From NCBI GenBank assembly GCA_037389465.1, contig JAZARR010000059.1, forward strand, positions 1,222,501 through 1,286,500: DNA of 64,000 nucleotides. Reading direction: 5' to 3'. Below the pieces are notes generated by a model. It did not search any database. It saw only the letters and a list, made by a program, of their open reading frames with translations, and was not told where the DNA came from. This DNA is from Baylisascaris procyonis. Its lineage: Eukaryota > Nematoda > Chromadorea > Rhabditida > Ascarididae. Position 1 is the stretch's first letter; each line of letters begins with the position of its first letter. The position numbers and the translations under genes were made by a program. This document shows, in pieces, positions 21,986 to 34,844 of the stretch.

Positions 21986-24900
21986 GATAAAATTTTTGCT
22001 TCACAGAACTCGTTTTCTTGTGCAATAATGAGTGAAAATTCATGCTTCCGCAGTCATACTATAACTGTAAAAAGTTCCAAAGGAAATTGAAAAACCCTTC
22101 ATAAGATACTCCATTCAATTGGATGACTGAAGCATTTCAAGAGATATTGCATTCTGAAAAACGACTCAGTTTTTTGGATCAATTGCCGACATGAAATTCA
22201 CAAAGCAGATATTTGGAGCTGTTTTCCAGTCTGAATTTTGGTAGAGTTCTACGTTTTCATTAAAAAGGAACTAGAGCTGAAGCTTTCTTAAGTGCCCTTC
22301 GAAGTGGAGAACAAAAAAGTTGTTAACCACTCAAAACTTCCTTCGTCACGTCTATCAAAAAGTAGAACGGTCCATATTTCCCAGCAACGATAGCTGGGAA
22401 CAAATTACAGTGAAGTCTTAAAGCAGTCGATATATCAAACTCATCTCAAAACTGATAGCGTGAATGAATATCATTAAATGCGAATCCTTTGCGTCCTTGC
22501 CAGGCACCGACCAATACTTTCTTTTATTGTCCGCTCTGCATACTGCAGAGATGCTGTAGTCATTGCGTATGTGTGTCTGCAGTTATTTGCGCCTACATAT
22601 CGCTAGCGTCAGCACAAGAATCACTGAAGCTGGTGGAGATCTGATAGCGACAATCTAAATCCCAACAAAAAAGTAACAAAGTCCTGAATATATTCATGAA
22701 AACTTCAAAGAAAATGCTTTCCCATAAGAGACGAACTTTTTAAGGACGATTTTTATACAATGTCGACTCCACACCGAAGCGCATAGACTGTCATTACCGT
22801 TTAAGTATTTCTACAATCGGTCGGTCTGGTCTAGGGGCGGCATAAAAACGAATTTCCTCAATTCCTACTAATTTTCACTGCGATGAAAGTTTTCGACATA
22901 CAAAAGAAGAACGGTTGAGCGGTGCCAGTGGCATCAACCAGTCTTTGAGGGGATCGAGGATAACTTTTATTCTCACTGAATCAGTATGATGTGTATTAGG
23001 GAGGTTGACACCATTTGGGCTGCTTACAGGTCCTGCAATCGAACGAGGCGATTGCACAAATGCTTAAGAAATAAAACTCGATGCATAATTGTGACCGTCC
23101 AGTGATGTTCTTTACGAAATCAGCCACAAATACTGACTGAATAGTGCGTTCAGAATATCGAAATTGTCCGCTTTTCGGAGCTTAGAAGCGTCCATGATGA
23201 ATCAATCGGTTCATATACAACGTTCTCAAGTTTGGAAGTCTATAATCGAAGATCAACTGCGATTCAAAAACTTGAAGTTCAGTTTCAACGAACTGGGGAA
23301 GAGATAATTAAAATCCTTGGCGTACAAGATATATGTTTCAAACAAGCCAGGAAAATTTTCGGGATTTGCAAAAAATTGTTCTGGCACTCAGTCATTTCGC
23401 TCATTAGGCACCCTCAGGATATGCATTCTCAGCGAAACTCAACAATTCTCATAAGATAGTGGTCCTGCATTATAAATGGGATCGTAAATTTTATAAAGAT
23501 GCGTAAGCTGTAGGGAAATATAACGATATATGAAAATAGAATTGCACTTTCGAAAGTGTCATCCAAAACCGCATAAAGAACGGGCAACTTGTCCACCTGA
23601 AGACTGGCTGCTGAGTGGCGTATTCGGCAGCAAGCGTTGATTTTCGCATGGCGAAAAAATTCTCTCGCTTCTCTGCGCGACATAAGCGCTAACCGAGTCG
23701 ACATTTCTTGCACTGCAGTAACTCGTACTGTGAGGGGTTGTCAAAACCTATAGATCTTCTTGCATTGAGAGTGCGGAATGCACTGGCAGGCTGCAACGAT
23801 TTTGTTGGTGATGCGTGCAGGTGGTAGGCGAATGAATGGTAAAAAAGCATCGAGGGTTTTGCGTGAGAAGGGCGTGCTATGTGACCGTGGAATAATGACG
23901 CAGGGGCGTTTTAAGCAAGTGGAGGATATGTTCTGAGGCGTCAAAGAAGCTTTGTTTCTCGCCTTCTGAATTGCCTTCAAAAAATATCCCCGTCAGTCTT
24001 GCGAGAACTTAAATGACTTGGCATCTTATAGCAAACTGCAGAAGAAACCCATCGTCTTGTTTGAAGACCAGTGAGTAAAACGTTAAGAAGATCACATAGT
24101 TAACAGCATCAATAGTCATTAGAGATTCATTTTCTTGTTTCAAAACCCGGAATGTTCGTCGTGCACGCAGTTTACTATAATCATAACTGCAGAACGTCTT
24201 TTCGCGATTTTAAAAGATGAGGTGCTTTTTCAGAATTTTCACAACAGAGCTCAACTGTTGGATGGCTCCGGACTACCAGGCTTAAGTGGTCTTAAGGGAA
24301 ACATTCTTGGTTTTTCTGACTAGTAGCCATTGGAAGCTCTATGGAAGCACAACAAATATTTCCGAGTCCTTCTTTTAGGATTTTTTTACATAATGGAAAC
24401 AACTTAAAAAACGGAAATACGTATCATCACCATCGATGCAGCTAATAGAGTGATCGATCTAATTCCATTCAAGGAGTATGAAAGCCATTAAGGGCCAATA
24501 AACGTATAAAATCATGGTATTCGTTAGCCGTCATTTCCGAACGATCAGCTGTGCCGAGAAAAAATACTCACATGACAACTAGTGGAGAAATTTTCAGAGA
24601 CATGTACATTGGATATTAACATCACACTTTTTGCAAGTGATATAGGTTATAACTTCTGGTGGCACTATATAAGAGCAACAAGACTTGAGACCACCAAAAA
24701 CGGTTTAAAACATTCGTCGAAACCGGTGCAGCCGTTTAGTTCAGAAGTAGGAATATGCAAATCATCCATTACAACTAGTGGAATCTCAATTGTGCAATGC
24801 TCAAACAATGCTTTCAAGACTGCAAAGGTGGTTGTTAATACTTTCTTAGGCGATCAAAACGCAGCAGGGAAAAGTGCTCAGCAATAAAATCAACAAGCAG

Positions 24901-25723
24901 AATCTCGCAGCCCATCAGCCACGGTATTATCTCAGTTAATCACAGGAGCGGTGCGTTTGTTAGCAACAGTAGCAGCACCACACCATGTCTTTTTGTTCGC
25001 ATTTACAGTCAAATGCAACAGTTTCACATAAAGAGCCCTTTGAATGCTGGGCATCAGGAATGTGCTTGGCCGACCATGCTTTGATATTTTTATAGTGCGA
25101 GAAACAGAGGACAGTACGCTATACTTTCGTTTATTGCCTGGGAACAGAGCAACAACGCCTGTCTGCTTGATTATTGCAGACAGTGTAAATTTCAGGTGGG
25201 TCTGCTTTGTGTTTTGGAGGCAATCTATCGAATAAGGAAGCCTGATACACGCAGAACTGAATCTCCGTCTGGTATAAGACCTGAACAGTATCATTACTAT
25301 TGTCAGGGACACCCTTAGTGGGAACAGACTTAGCTAAGGCCATGACGCCCATTTGATGCCAGCTCTGCGGTACGCCTTTGACGTTGGGCTCGTTGGATAG
25401 CACGGTCACCGTTGGCGCATCGTTATCATATTGTCAATTTTTTTTTTTACTTCCCTCGCATTACCTTCATTGCGCCTGCTAAGATCGATATCAGCCAGAG
25501 GAACTATCCGTTTGGATGATTTTTCCTTGGCAAAAAAATCTTATTCTTCTGCACCCAAAACACATTGAATCAACATCCCATGCAGTAAGTAGAGTGAGAC
25601 GATTCGTAAACCTTGCCAGGAGTGAGGTTGGTCGTTTACAGAGTGGGAAGATGTAGTTGGAGTTCAGGGGAATGCAGGATTTGCAGTTTACTGCTGGAAA
25701 GGGTTACAATGAGCTTATTGCTG

Positions 25724-25785
25724 AAATTTGTGTGTGTGTGTGTGCGTGTATGTGTGCGTGTGTGTGTAAGTGAGTGAATGTTTGT
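25724..25785. repeat. (TG)n-like microsatellite
   Basis: An imperfect tgtgtgtg/cgtgtatg tract of about 50 bases. On the minus strand it reads as a His/Thr repeat at the end of a spurious ORF. Confidence 0.85.
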
Positions 25786-26718
25786 TGTGCTTGGCTATGT
25801 AATTGTTTTTGTTAACGTTGCTGGGTTTTTGACGATTAGAAGCGCAGTGAAATTCGTGAGAGGTGTTTTCTTTTGACTGGGTCGGGTATTTTAGCTGCGA
25901 ATGTGTATAACAAGTTGCTTGCATGTGAGCGCATTTAAGGCACCTTGTCATTACTTTTGAATGTTTTTGCTAACCGTCAGCCTAATCGATAGACTTAAAC
26001 AAAGCGTGTATCTCGTCAGCTTTCCTGGCGTGGATCTTTATCTGCTTGGTGTTAGGACGGCTTAGAGCATCTGTTGTTTACTCTTCAGCGTCAATTAGAA
26101 CAATGTGCAAAAAAAAAAAAACTGTGGGTCGTAGATAATATTATGCAAACAAAGCACAATCAGCCAGTGGGTTTAATCGAATAGATCGTCTCTGATATCT
26201 AATAAAGAATTCCATTGTGCTGCAGAATCTCATCGCAGTCAGTTTGAGGGTCATCGCTGTGGACTGCTGCTCAGAATTCCAGTCTTTTTATTTAATTTCG
26301 GTGTATGTGCATTTATTCATAGTAAAGTAAGATACTATCGTCCATCCACTTCAGATTTTTGCATTGCACTCTTCTACGGCTCATTCACGATCCAGCTCCT
26401 CGTACACGCAGAATCACAGATCAAATCCAATGACATAATTATGCGGGAACGACGCGCATCAGTGCGTGGTTGAGGAGTGCGAGACAGCGTGCACAGACTA
26501 TCGCACGCGCGATCCTGAGTCGTCTTGTGGGATACGCGTCCTCTGGCGAACGATTGCCATTGCAGGCCGATCCTCATGACGTTCCCTCTCTCTAAACACT
26601 CTTTCTCTCTCTCTCACTCTAGCATCTCGATCTCATGCCATGTACCTCCTTGTCACGCACATATTTCTCTGCGTTTGCCCAATGGTGAGGTTTTCGCCAT
26701 CGAGCTCTACGCGAAGAA

Positions 26719-26750
26719 CGTTTCTCCGCATGCTTGAATGCGGAGAAACG
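26719..26750. repeat. 13-bp perfect hairpin, 6-nt loop
   Basis: cgtttctccgcat is followed after the loop gcttga by its exact reverse complement. GC-richer than its surroundings, with no gene around it. It may be a fold-back remnant of a mobile element. Confidence 0.8.
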
Positions 26751-27243
26751 CCCTGTTGTTTGCTTATAACCTGGAAGAAACTGCATGCCAAGTATTTCGG
26801 TGTCGTAGTGTGTTACTCCTGCTTTTAAAGAAAGAAAGTTCTCATCTCCGTATTAATTTTATTAGATTATTCGGCGGTTTTTGCTAGTGATGCTGTTTTA
26901 TTCATTATCGTCGTGCAACATTTGCATAGCGAACACTGCTTGCTTCTCGATTAGTTGTGATCGCTTTATTGCTAATATTATCATCATTCCTTTTTTCCTG
27001 TGGAACATTTCCATAGTTTATCGAACTCTTGAAATATTGGATAATGCAGTCTAACTCTACTTCAAGAAGAAGTTAGCTCTTTTCAAAAATTTTCACCTCC
27101 ATGATAGTTCTCCTTCTCCTCAATATGTTTAGCTCTGTGGCTCGATTTTTAAGGGTCACGTATCTGGACGAATCTGGACGTTAAGTTCTGTGAAGAAATT
27201 AGAAGACAGATATTGTCTCAAATGAATATGAAACTTTCATCTT

Positions 27244-27262
27244 GTTTTTTTTTTTTTTTTTT
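27244..27262. repeat. Poly-T tract
   Basis: A run of about 18 T (poly-A on the minus strand) in the intergenic spacer, possibly the tail of an old minus-strand retro-insertion. No coding element beside it is recognisable. Confidence 0.7.
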
Positions 27263-29835
27263 AATATTTTAACAACAAATCGTTGTGCAGTTTGGTCTAG
27301 GTGTTGCCTCGATCGTATTTATTGGCGTCTATCTGTTAATCAAAGCAGATATAATGTTAACGTTCACAATATCCCAGTTCGTGAGCAAAAATTAGCAGTA
27401 ATAGATATGGTGCAAAAGTGAGGGAAGGAGAGCGAATTCCCGTTATTACTCAACCTGTTATTTATCCGCCTAGTGCTGCAGCATTTCTTTCACCTTTTTT
27501 CGAAATGCGTTTCTCGCTTCCTCGAAATTGCTTTATTGATTGCCTGAGCTTACCTATGGATTTCAGTTTCATTCCATAACTTACTTACCCGAAAATTTCC
27601 GTAAGCAAACGTTTCTATAAACATATGTTCCTTTGGGTTCAGAAATTACCTGCGTGACGAGAAGTATCTGCAGCGATACGGCAGTCGCAAGAGGGGTCTA
27701 GATGGTAGTCAAGAAAATGTTCAATACGAGGATAACAAATCCTATCTATTAACTTTGCTTGAAGCTTGATGTGCTTATTTAAGAAAACGAGACCTAAAAT
27801 CGCTTCCTGTTCTGGAAAAGTCAAATATCACGAAGGGGAAACTAGCCCTCTGAATGTTGCAGAAACAGTGATGTTTAACCTTGTTTTGCTAGTTGAAGTG
27901 CATCACAATTTGAAGTAATATCGCTTTTTCAGTTTCATTTTCACGCCTCTCTCCGATTCTGCTGTCTGAAAAACAAGCTGAAAGTGCGCCAGAAATGCAG
28001 ACACGTATACGCTTTTGCAATTCTGCAGTTCCACGTATATTTAGCCAACTGGTTTCATATGATGCCAACAACTAATAAAGCATGTGCGGATCTTAGCAGA
28101 GCCGACCACTCATTCTAGTCCTCTTTTTTTCGCCCATCCAGCTGCAAAATTCATGCAGATTTTTCGGCACTTTTAAGTACGTAAAAGTTTCTTCAAATTT
28201 GGTAGGTCAACTTGGAAGCTGATACAGAATTGGCTACGAGAATACTTCGTAATTCAAGCTATAATGGTTTCCAGGTTGAAGCAACCAGACAGTCAGACAG
28301 AGAAGGACGCAGGCACACATAAATAGCGTCATCACAATGCGCTCCGCAGATTCCGATTTGCACAGTCGCATAAAACTGCCCTCAAAACACTCAGAATTGT
28401 AGATTCTTTCGAACCATTTTATGTCGAGTCTTAACATTGGTGTTGCGGGTTGGTGCGATGTTCTTCTGAAGTAAGCAGCCTGTCAGAAATTGTCGGGAAT
28501 GTTTTTGTCTTTGTGAATTTGCGCAGTAATTCATCCTTATGAACTACCATCATAAATTTACTTTTGCAAGCGAGAGCAATTTTAGATGTTGGAACGTTCT
28601 AGAGAATCAGCCTTCTGCCTGATGCAAGTGGCAGATTTACTTTTTCTGAGTTTGGTTAATAAATGAAAAGTAGGCATACTATAACAAAGTAACTTGTTCA
28701 GACTGAGGGCGTTTGAGGTTCTGACTGAGAGGTCATAAAAAATCGACAAAAATCGACGCCCACTTTTTTTATAAGAGAAAAAACTTTTAGGTGTTACTTG
28801 TTGTTCCTGCAAATGCAATATTCAATGTTCTTTCGAACCGGAAATTTTCTTTGCTCGCGTGAACTGGCCGCTTAGAAAATAATGTAAGCGATCGAGGCGG
28901 ATGTATAAATCAGAAGAGATTGACAAAACTGCTGTGGACATATTTCCATAGGTTTCGGATCGATGGTTTGTCGCAACGCACACACGCTGAATTGCGGCAT
29001 ACTGCGTGTTTGGATGCGGTGGATGCAAATTTTTTGCTACACAATAGGAGAGATGTCTCTTCCGTCCGAGAAGGATTCCGCGCATCCTTTATGATAGCGA
29101 CTGTCCAAAAAGTGAAACAAGAACAGTTGTCACACATGAGCACGCAATGCACAATTAAACACGCATATGCCTATACAAATATATGCACGCGGGGAACTGA
29201 TAAAGTGGAAAGTTTACAGTTTACAGTATTATCGGAAGTTTTGAAATATCACCTGTATTAAAGAAGAATCCATACAGGCATATATAAGCAACTATAGCTG
29301 CCGCTGAACAATTTCTGCTGCCATCCTTTCACTGATTTTTCTTTCCGATGAAATGTACGTTTTCCATTTCTAAGATGGGTGATCGTGGAATTCTTCCTTT
29401 GCCATGAAGGAAGAGAGATGCGGCATGAAAATTGGTGCTGGGATTAGCCCTCTTCCACACATGCACCAAACAAGGCCACGTACTTCTCCCAGCGCTGAAC
29501 AAGTTGGCAGTGAGGTCGATTGAAGCAGACCTCACTCTGGATATTGAGGAAGTCGGACTTTCTCCTTTGTGATGGTGATGATTTCTTGTGGTTCCATTGG
29601 TTATTCTATTCCTTCACTTCGGCGTGACAACGGTATATCTATCACTTAATCATGGTGATCATGAGATCAAAGAAGTCAGGTCAGGAGCTTGGCGCAGCTG
29701 CAAGCATATTCGCTGCCGACTTCTTTCGGTTCTCCTTGTAGATGGATGTACGTGCAGTGAGGGTCTCCTTCAACTCTTCGACTGGTGGGAGAAGTGCGTC
29801 GTGTTATGTGATACGTATGCGAAGGACTTCCTCCT

Positions 29836-29864
29836 CCCCTCCCCCTTCCCCCCCCCCCCCACCC
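29836..29864 (-). repeat. C-run cluster; G-quadruplex motif on the minus strand
   Basis: Runs of 4, 5, 13 and 3 C are separated by one or two bases. The complementary strand therefore satisfies the G3+N1-7 consensus for a G-quadruplex. It sits in the spacer with no supported gene. Confidence 0.7.
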
Positions 29865-32421
29865 ACCGACATTCATGAAACCTCTCTTCCTTTATTGCAC
29901 ACATACAAATTTTATGACCACCCCTCCTACATTAGCCCTCTTATGATACAGTGAAATGAAAATTAACAGTCACTGCTGTTGAAGCAGTCATCTGTATAAA
30001 AAAGGTGTAAGAGAGTGGAAAAAAAAGCGAATGCTGTTCCTTACTGCGCTGTTGAGTGATCGATCGACACCGTAATAGGATTTAAGAAGTGTGGAACATG
30101 GCGTCATTCAAACTGCTCGATTTACACTTTTTGCAGTCGAATGTGGGAAGGTAGTCTGTTGCGCCAGTGTCTGAAAAAAATACTAAAACAAAAATACTGC
30201 GAATTTATTTGCTAAGTGGCTAATTGTTGTACGACGTAGTAGTTAAAAAGCTGTTTGCATTAAGTATTGTTCGGTCTAGGAAATTGCCACTAAGTGCGGC
30301 TTTTTTCAAAACTCTTCATTTTAGAAATCCCTCCGTAAAAATTTTATTTCGAAGGCATGTGAATGCAGTTTGCATAAAGAAAAGCAGCAAATTGCGTAAT
30401 TAGCTATCGTTAGAGAGGCATCCGTTTGTTGGTCAAGAGATGTTCATTTAGGGCCGATCGCTGATGCATTCGTAGCGAGGATGTGCTGATGAAAGCACAG
30501 CACTTGGGATGCCCATCGATTGAGCCATGTAAAACTGCATCCCAATTCTCCAAGACAGGCCTTTCGCCGCTTATTCGAATGCTGGTCTAATAAATCTCTG
30601 CATCTCATCCTTAGCAATACACCTCTATCGTGTTTAAGATTTGCACAGGTGAAACTTACTGTGTCTAGTTGGTGGTGAATTCCATTTGCACGCTTTGCTG
30701 TATACTGCTGCTTCGGCATTCCAGAAAGGCTCTCATCACACCGCTAAGGTAGGTGTGAAAGAGGATGAATTCGCTAGGTTTAATATGTGATTCTACCATA
30801 ATAGCATCATCCATTATAAGAGTTCGTCTCTATGGCATCATGGGCAGAAGTCTATTTTCGTTTTTGCAGCTTTTTTCCTAACTTTGTGAAGCAATCTTTT
30901 TTGGCTCTTTTTCCTTATTCATTTGTTTTGAAGATTTTGAAAAGTGTTATTAATTGTTGTTCGACTTTAAGTTCTGCTTTGATTACTTGTATGGTCCAAG
31001 AAGTTGCATCGCTTATAGACGATTGTGATTTAGATATGAGTTTAATGAAAAAATTCATCTTTTTTGTGCAATATCTCTGTCATGGAAAAGGCCAAATAGT
31101 CATTCCCCCCTCGTTGCAGTGGTGATTCATCTCCGCAATAAATGTGGGCAAATATTACATGAAAGCAATCCTCGCACTTTTGGGCATCATTGAAGAGGCC
31201 GAAATTTTAGTGCGGTAGGCATGCTGAGAGTACAACTTCATATGCCATTAACGAACTGCGGGGGAGTAGTCTGACTGCCTTCGATTCACGTGCTCTATGA
31301 ATGTGTGTGCATGTAGGTGGCTTATTGATCGATTACTAATGTATATTCAATCAAAAAGACGCTTCAGTATAGTGACACGAATGCCTCACTGCTACTAGCC
31401 TTGTCGAGTGCTCTTTATTCCAGGTGAGTAAGTTTTTCTGTCGTAGTACTTAGAACAACGTTGGGATAGGTGCTGCTTACTTTTAGACCACCCACAGTTG
31501 CAAGATTTCATCGTTGTGTTGAGCGCAGTGACACGAACTAAATTGCATCGCTAACCATGTGGTAGGACTGCACTCTTCGCACTATCCTGACTTTTCTTTT
31601 CTTTCTGCTCTTTCCCACTTGTTTTCTAATCGTAGATACATGCCGATATAACTGCTTATTACTATGGTTTCAGTTATCGGAGTTGCACTTTAAATCGAAG
31701 CGATCTGGGGAGCGGCACAGCAAGATTCATTGCCGCAAACAGATCGGAATGACCTTAATCTTATGGGAAGGTGGAGCAGATTTATTTCTGTTCAGTTTTG
31801 CATCCTTCATGTGATGTTATTTTCACTGTATCTTGAAATCACTTGAAAGAACAATCTACTCAATAGTAATTAACGTATTTTTCACACACCACGTCATCTC
31901 GTTTAAAAGTGCCATACTGCGTGTTGTTAAGCATAAAAAAATTTGACTTCATTCATTGAACATAGGAGCATCGCGCCAAAAGTTTTTTGCTGATTGAGCA
32001 TGCAGCAGCATTTCGCTTACGTTACTGTCGTCATTGTGCAAGTGGCTTAGCCAATGAAGTGGTGTGCAGCTTTACGGTATAGAAGAAAGCAGTGATGCAG
32101 CTGAGTCAACTTTTGCTGTTGAGCAAGCAGGCCATTTTTGTCACAGTGGATAAGACAGCAGCTAATCGCAACCTTTGTGGACTTCTTTGTGTGAGTACCC
32201 AATACATCTTGGAAATGCATCCTTCCTAGTTAAGTTGCTCCCGTGCGTTAAAATGAGACGTTGCTAAATTTAGCAGATTTATCTTACAAAAATCCATCTA
32301 AAATACAAGCACAATATATTTACAATAAAAAACTCCAGAAAGTTTTTCGAGAAATGACATCATTTTTGCGATAAAAACATCATTTTTTAAATATATTTGA
32401 TGAGTTGTAGCTTACTGCAAA

Positions 32422-32508
32422 ATGCCTATTTATGGACTCGATTCCATTCATGTAACGGATCGATCTACGCGTCTTCACGTGCTGAAGGTTATTTACAATT
32501 GTGACGAG
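32422..32508 (+). CDS. Candidate small first exon (29 codons), gene unknown
   Basis: An ATG-started open stretch reads MPIYGLDSIHVTDRSTRL then HVLKVIYNCDE and meets a good GAG/gtgagc donor in phase 0. The frame also reaches a second donor, TACACT/gtaagt, at 32560/32561. It is too short to stand alone. It could be an upstream exon of the UNC-33 long form: phase 0 would fit an acceptor ending at 37250, but not the stronger one ending at 37312. It could also be a separate small gene or chance. The ATG follows gttgtag/cttactgcaaa, a possible trans-splice or 3' splice site. Confidence 0.3.
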
Positions 32509-32681
32509 GTGAGCCTATGCGTCTGCTATCACCGCTGTTTTCAAAATGAATACACTGTAAGTCTGTAATTAGATGTCTTTATCTCTTGGCTCACTCTATC
32601 TTTCCATCGAATTTTTTACCTTTGTTGAATTTTGGTGCATCATTTGCAAATGCAACAGTAAGGTTTCAATATGGTCTGCAG

Positions 32682-32778
32682 GAACGACGACAGTAATATG
32701 GACATCTACTTCAACACTTGCAAAGGCAGTGGCAACAAACTTGACAGTGTGTTACAGAATCCCAAAGACTGTTGTTAG
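32682..32778 (+). CDS. Candidate small terminal exon with CC end
   Basis: After a ggtctgcag acceptor ending at 32681 the frame reads NDDSNMDIYFNTCKGSGNKL then DSVLQNPKDCC and stops at TAG 32776-32778. The incoming phase is 2, which does not match the phase-0 donor of the candidate exon just upstream, so the two do not join directly. The protein-like composition is the only support. Confidence 0.18.
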
Positions 32779-34669
32779 TAACAGAATGTTTAGTGCACAG
32801 GAACAGAATTTTCGTTTCAAAAGATACACTTTTTTGTGCTACACTATCCTAGTTTCTATGTTTTCTCAGTTGAATGCATATATTCGTTTTTACGTCTATT
32901 CTTATAGTTGAGCACAGTTCTCAGACGCTATACACTGAACATTCACTCTTGTTATCCGTTTCTTCGAACCTCGATGTTTGGCGAGAGACAGCACGGTCAT
33001 CGTTTGTGAGTGTGGTGAGAAAGTACGAAAATTAATCGTTATTTTAAGGATGGCTGCAGCTTTTGAATTATGTTTAGACAGTTTTTTCAATGTGCATTGT
33101 CATAGTCAAGTGTCTTTCGGATATTAAACAGTTTTTCTTTGTTGGCCACTTCTTTTTTCAATTTCGGAAATTTGAACAACGTTCATAAGTTGTTTTTCAT
33201 ATTCGTCAGGAAATGTAGAGGGAAATAACTTCGTTGACTATGTTTGCATTCTGCAGGAACACAGGTGAATAGATCATACCTAGTATGTTCAATTTGCGTG
33301 CTTAATGATCGCTTTCATCTTCCCTGACAAATTCCAGAGCGAAATCAACAGCTATGAACATATACAATAACATGGTTGGCAGCATGACTAAATCACATTT
33401 TACTCACTTCCATCATACGGTTACAATTGTACGTTTCCATAATTATTTTCCTGTTGGGCAAAATTTATTCGTATTCATGTAAACGTCTTTCTAAATCATT
33501 TACCAAAATTCAAAGAAGGCTATCGCATATTTCATATGAGCTTCTCTTAACCAATTCTTTCTTGGTTTTCTTTTTTCATAGCAGGGAAAAAGAGCATGGA
33601 ATTTCCTCTGGAGAAGCCTCTGAATGTGCTCGGCAATGTGTTACACCATATCGATCGCCCATCCAACTTAGTTTTAAGCAGCGTCCTGGCGGATGTCTCC
33701 TTTTTCATCGTGCCCTCTATGTTACGAAATTTGTTTTCTTAAAAATGCTGTTGAGTCATCAAAATTGAAGTTTCCCAATCCCCTTCAAAATCCTACTCAT
33801 TTTTACAGCAACTTCAACATTAAGCACCCGACTGACTTTTATTCAGATCGAATTACGTTTACGGCTGAAGAGCTTGAGGGAAGTGGCTGCTCTTTTACTC
33901 AATGTTTACCTTCATTTTCATGCTTTACAAAAAAACCTTTGAGATGCATCGATTGAAAGGAAGTTTATTCCAGTTCCTTCGAAGTGATTCCTCCCCAAAA
34001 AATTTTCCGTTGTAAATGTTTCAGTGACGTTGGGAGCAACGCTGCTTTGGGCACTGCACGAAACAACTTTTGAGACGGGTATGCCATAAACCAATTTTTG
34101 AAGCAACATTCAACAGAGAAATTAGTCACTCAGGCATACAACTTGCTGCATTGTTCAGCGATCGCCTTGTAATATTCTTTAACTTATCAATGGTGTCACC
34201 TTCGTTTAGTTGAAACTCAGTTGTAGCTGATGATGAAAGATATGTTGTTCTAGTTGAGTGCATTCTTACAGTACTAATTGGGGACCAGTTTATGCGACGG
34301 GAAAAATGAGCTCATACACAATCACTTTATACTCTTGATCATAAACAACAGTTTTCGTCGACCAATTGATTCTAGCTGGAAAGGCTTTCATTTCACAGTC
34401 GCATTTTTATTGAAGGTTCACTATTGATGGATTTAGGTCTCCATGAAAATGACACGCTTTATTTCAATTCTTTATCACCCTGAATCAGGTATTTTTTGTT
34501 GTTGCCGGCTGATTAACTAAGAAAGAATGTAAATGTTTTATCGTAGTTGTTTCAAGTTGTAAAAAATATCCCCATCAACCATTGTTCTGAAATGAATGGG
34601 AGCAGAAATTTGCTTATGTTTCCTCGACAGTCATTCCGTTGAAAATGTAAATCTGTTTTCAGTGGTCTA

Positions 34670-34844
34670 TCAATTTCCGAGTTTTCGTGGTTCCGTTCTT
34701 GACCTAAATCTTTTCGTCGCTATTTCGTTATCTCATTTCAAGAAAAATAACAAGCGCAACTTGTTATTTTTCCTGAAATGAGATAACGAAATAGCGACGA
34801 AAAGATTTAGGTCGAGAACGGAACCACGAAAATTCGGAAATTGA
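34670..34844. repeat. Near-perfect 85-bp inverted repeat (fold-back) with 5-nt loop
   Basis: The left arm 34670-34754 and right arm 34760-34844 are reverse complements with only three mismatches; the loop is cgcaa. Transcribed from either strand it would fold into a long, almost unbroken hairpin. It might be a fold-back MITE, a recent inverted duplication, or a source of double-stranded small-RNA precursor. No coding role; the ORF crossing it is incidental. Confidence 0.95.

Larger units (their letters stand above)
19017..32421. other. Intergenic, repeat-rich; no gene supported
   Basis: About 13 kb between the end of the Ser/Thr-rich gene and the first hint of another exon. All open frames are short, overlap on both strands and lack recognisable domains. 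It holds dinucleotide and homopolymer tracts, a possible transposase remnant near 21.6-22.0 kb, a pair of minus-strand overlapping frames at 24932-25409 that might be a frameshifted relic, and a C-rich tract near 29.85 kb. It could hold regulatory DNA for either gene. Confidence 0.5.

Noticed and set aside
34596..34781. ORF of 61 codons
   Set aside because: It crosses the fold-back hairpin; the frame is a by-product of the inverted repeat.
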